Positions 5,978 through 6,914 of a stretch of DNA of 6,914 nt are shown here, in pieces. Within the stretch, counting starts at the first letter, position 1. Each line of letters opens with the position of its first letter. The DNA comes from Rickettsiaceae bacterium (GTDB lineage: Bacteria > Pseudomonadota > Alphaproteobacteria > Rickettsiales > Rickettsiaceae), in the NCBI GenBank assembly GCA_017995275.1, contig JAGOJE010000029.1, positions 2,352 through 9,265 of the forward strand, given 5' to 3'. The notes under the pieces were generated by a model that was given only the letters and a program-made list of their open reading frames with translations, was not told where the DNA came from and searched no databases. Both the position numbers and the translations under genes were made by a program.

Positions 5978-6717
5978 AAGATCAAAATGAGATACCAGAT
6001 GGACTGGTTGTAGACAAACTATGCAAAACTTATTCTAATAGGTCAGTTGTTAGTGGTGTGTCAATGAGGTTAAAGCCAAATGAGGTTGTTGGACTTTTGG
6101 GGCCTAATGGAGCTGGTAAAACAACTTGTTTTGGTATGATAGCGGGGCTTACAAGAGCAGATTCTGGTACTATGTATTTGCATCAACAGAACATTACGCA
6201 TTTTCCGATGTATATGAGGGCTAGAATGGGCGTTGGATATCTTCCACAGGAATCTTCTATTTTTAGGGGTCTTTCTGTTGGGGATAACATAATGGTTGTT
6301 TTAGAGGCTATCTATACAAATCTGGAGGATGCGGAAAAACGTTTAGATGAATTGCTTGCCGAATTCTCTATTAGCCATTTGAAATATGTTCCTGCAGTAG
6401 CTTTATCTGGAGGGGAGAGGAGGCGCCTTGAAATAGCAAGAGCCCTTGCTAGTAATCCTAAATTTATACTTCTTGATGAGCCTCTTGCGGGTATAGATCC
6501 TGTTGCAGTTAGTGATATAAAATATTTAATTTCCCACTTAAAGGACAAACATATAGGCGTTTTAATAACAGACCATAATGTTAGGGAGATGCTTGAGATA
6601 GTAGATAGGGCATATATCATGTACGACGGTAAAGTTCTAATGGAGGGTACTCCTTCTGAGATTATCGCCCATGAAAGGGTGAGGTCTGTATATTTGGGTG
6701 ATGGCTTTAGGATGTAG
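5974..6717 (+). CDS. lptB: LPS export ABC transporter ATP-binding protein LptB
   Basis: The cytoplasmic ATPase subunit of LptB2FG, which extracts LPS from the inner membrane and pushes it along LptC and LptA. The 247-residue product is full length, with every ABC motif: Walker A GPNGAGKTT (43-51), Q-loop LPQESS (Q92), signature LSGGERRRLE (144-153), Walker B FILLDEP (D168, E169), D-loop GIDP, and switch His in TDHNV (H201). The LPQESSIFRGLSVGDNI block and the C-terminal YLGDGFRM are typical of LptB rather than other ABC ATPases. The start codon overlaps the lptA stop as ATGA. No Shine-Dalgarno sequence precedes it, so translation probably depends on reinitiation after lptA. The partner permease genes lptF and lptG are not in this window. 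Confidence 0.97.
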   Translation: MKDQNEIPDGLVVDKLCKTYSNRSVVSGVSMRLKPNEVVGLLGPNGAGKTTCFGMIAGLTRADSGTMYLHQQNITHFPMYMRARMGVGYLPQESSIFRGLSVGDNIMVVLEAIYTNLEDAEKRLDELLAEFSISHLKYVPAVALSGGERRRLEIARALASNPKFILLDEPLAGIDPVAVSDIKYLISHLKDKHIGVLITDHNVREMLEIVDRAYIMYDGKVLMEGTPSEIIAHERVRSVYLGDGFRM

Positions 6718-6780
6718 GCTGGAGTCCTGATAAAAAAACAACATCCCACACAATTCTTTCTATTTTTTTAGATATAAAAT

Positions 6781-6843
6781 TCTCATTTTGCTGCATTTTT
6801 TCAGATTTTATGTTCAAATATCTTAATAATCAAGAAAATGAGA
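6781..6843. promoter_or_regulatory. Inverted repeat in the leader of the right-edge gene
   Basis: TCTCATTTT (6781-6789) is the exact reverse complement of AAAATGAGA (6835-6843), a 9-base stem with a 45-base A/T-rich loop. The right arm contains an in-frame ATG (6838) just before the preferred start at 6850. It is not followed by a T tract, so it is not a convincing terminator. It could be a leader structure affecting translation, or chance. The rest of the 6718-6849 spacer is A/T-rich with no clear lptB terminator; a T-rich stretch at about 6757-6769 is not preceded by a stable hairpin. Confidence 0.25.
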
Positions 6844-6849
6844 GATAAA

Positions 6850-6914
6850 ATGTCTAAATCCCAGAATGATAAAAACGACGCTTTGATAACTGCGGCTAAA
6901 AATGGGGATATTGA
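6850..6914 (+). CDS. Start of a probable ankyrin-repeat protein, cut by the window edge
   Basis: Only 21 codons plus two bases are visible: MSKSQNDKNDALITAAKNGD and onward. The run DALITAAKNGDI is the usual form of the first helix of an N-terminal ankyrin repeat (xxLxxAAxxGDxxxV). It is separated from lptB by about 130 bases and is on the same strand. An in-frame ATG at 6838 would add four residues (MRDK); a GA-rich stretch (6840-6845) just before 6850 is a weak ribosome-binding site. The identity rests on one helix, so it is a guess supported by the similar gene at the left edge. Confidence 0.55.
   Translation, partial: MSKSQNDKNDALITAAKNGDI

Noticed and set aside
6710..6746. GGATGT/ACATCC pairing as an lptB terminator
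   Set aside because: The stem is 6 bases with a 25-base loop, overlaps the lptB stop codon, and is not followed directly by a T tract.
6312..6749. Minus-strand open frame of 145 codons
   Set aside because: It is opposite the conserved lptB; only its first codons leave that gene, and no domain is visible.

Overview
This AT-rich window looks like part of a chromosome of a host-associated alphaproteobacterium, most likely in or near Rickettsiales. Three things point that way: a short alphaproteobacterial-type RNase D directly before kdsD-lptC-lptA-lptB; an autotransporter whose C-terminal barrel resembles, by eye, the barrels of rickettsial Sca/OmpB proteins; and two edge-truncated genes that look like ankyrin-repeat genes. 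The genus cannot be fixed from the sequence. The presence of kdsD and three lpt genes argues for a lineage that still makes and exports LPS, so against Anaplasmataceae or Orientia.

Left part (1-3180, minus strand). A large autotransporter (3123 to 556) is followed after a 17-base gap by a gene with weak ankyrin-like units (538 to beyond position 1). The two are probably transcribed together. The autotransporter has a signal peptide, a proline/serine/threonine-rich passenger segment with nearly identical tandem DNA repeats, a coiled-coil segment, three tandem 23-residue units matching the eukaryotic IQ (calmodulin-binding) motif, a helical linker, and a barrel ending in Phe. The IQ array is the most unusual thing in the window.

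Divergent intergenic region (3181 to about 3400). It is strongly AT-rich, carries candidate promoters in both directions that may share one -35-like heptamer, and has a small dyad. No gene or RNA was recognised in it.

Right part (about 3400-6717, plus strand). A tight five-gene operon reads rnd, kdsD, lptC, lptA, lptB. Gaps are 8 and 7 bases, followed by overlaps of 26 and 4 bases. KdsD makes arabinose 5-phosphate for Kdo in the LPS core. LptB powers LPS extraction from the inner membrane, and LptC and LptA form the periplasmic bridge towards the outer membrane. The rnd reading frame appears to begin at a non-canonical start codon. After a gap of about 130 bases without a clear terminator, a second ankyrin-like gene begins (about 6850) and runs off the edge. 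A conserved envelope operon is therefore flanked on both sides by genes of host-interaction type.
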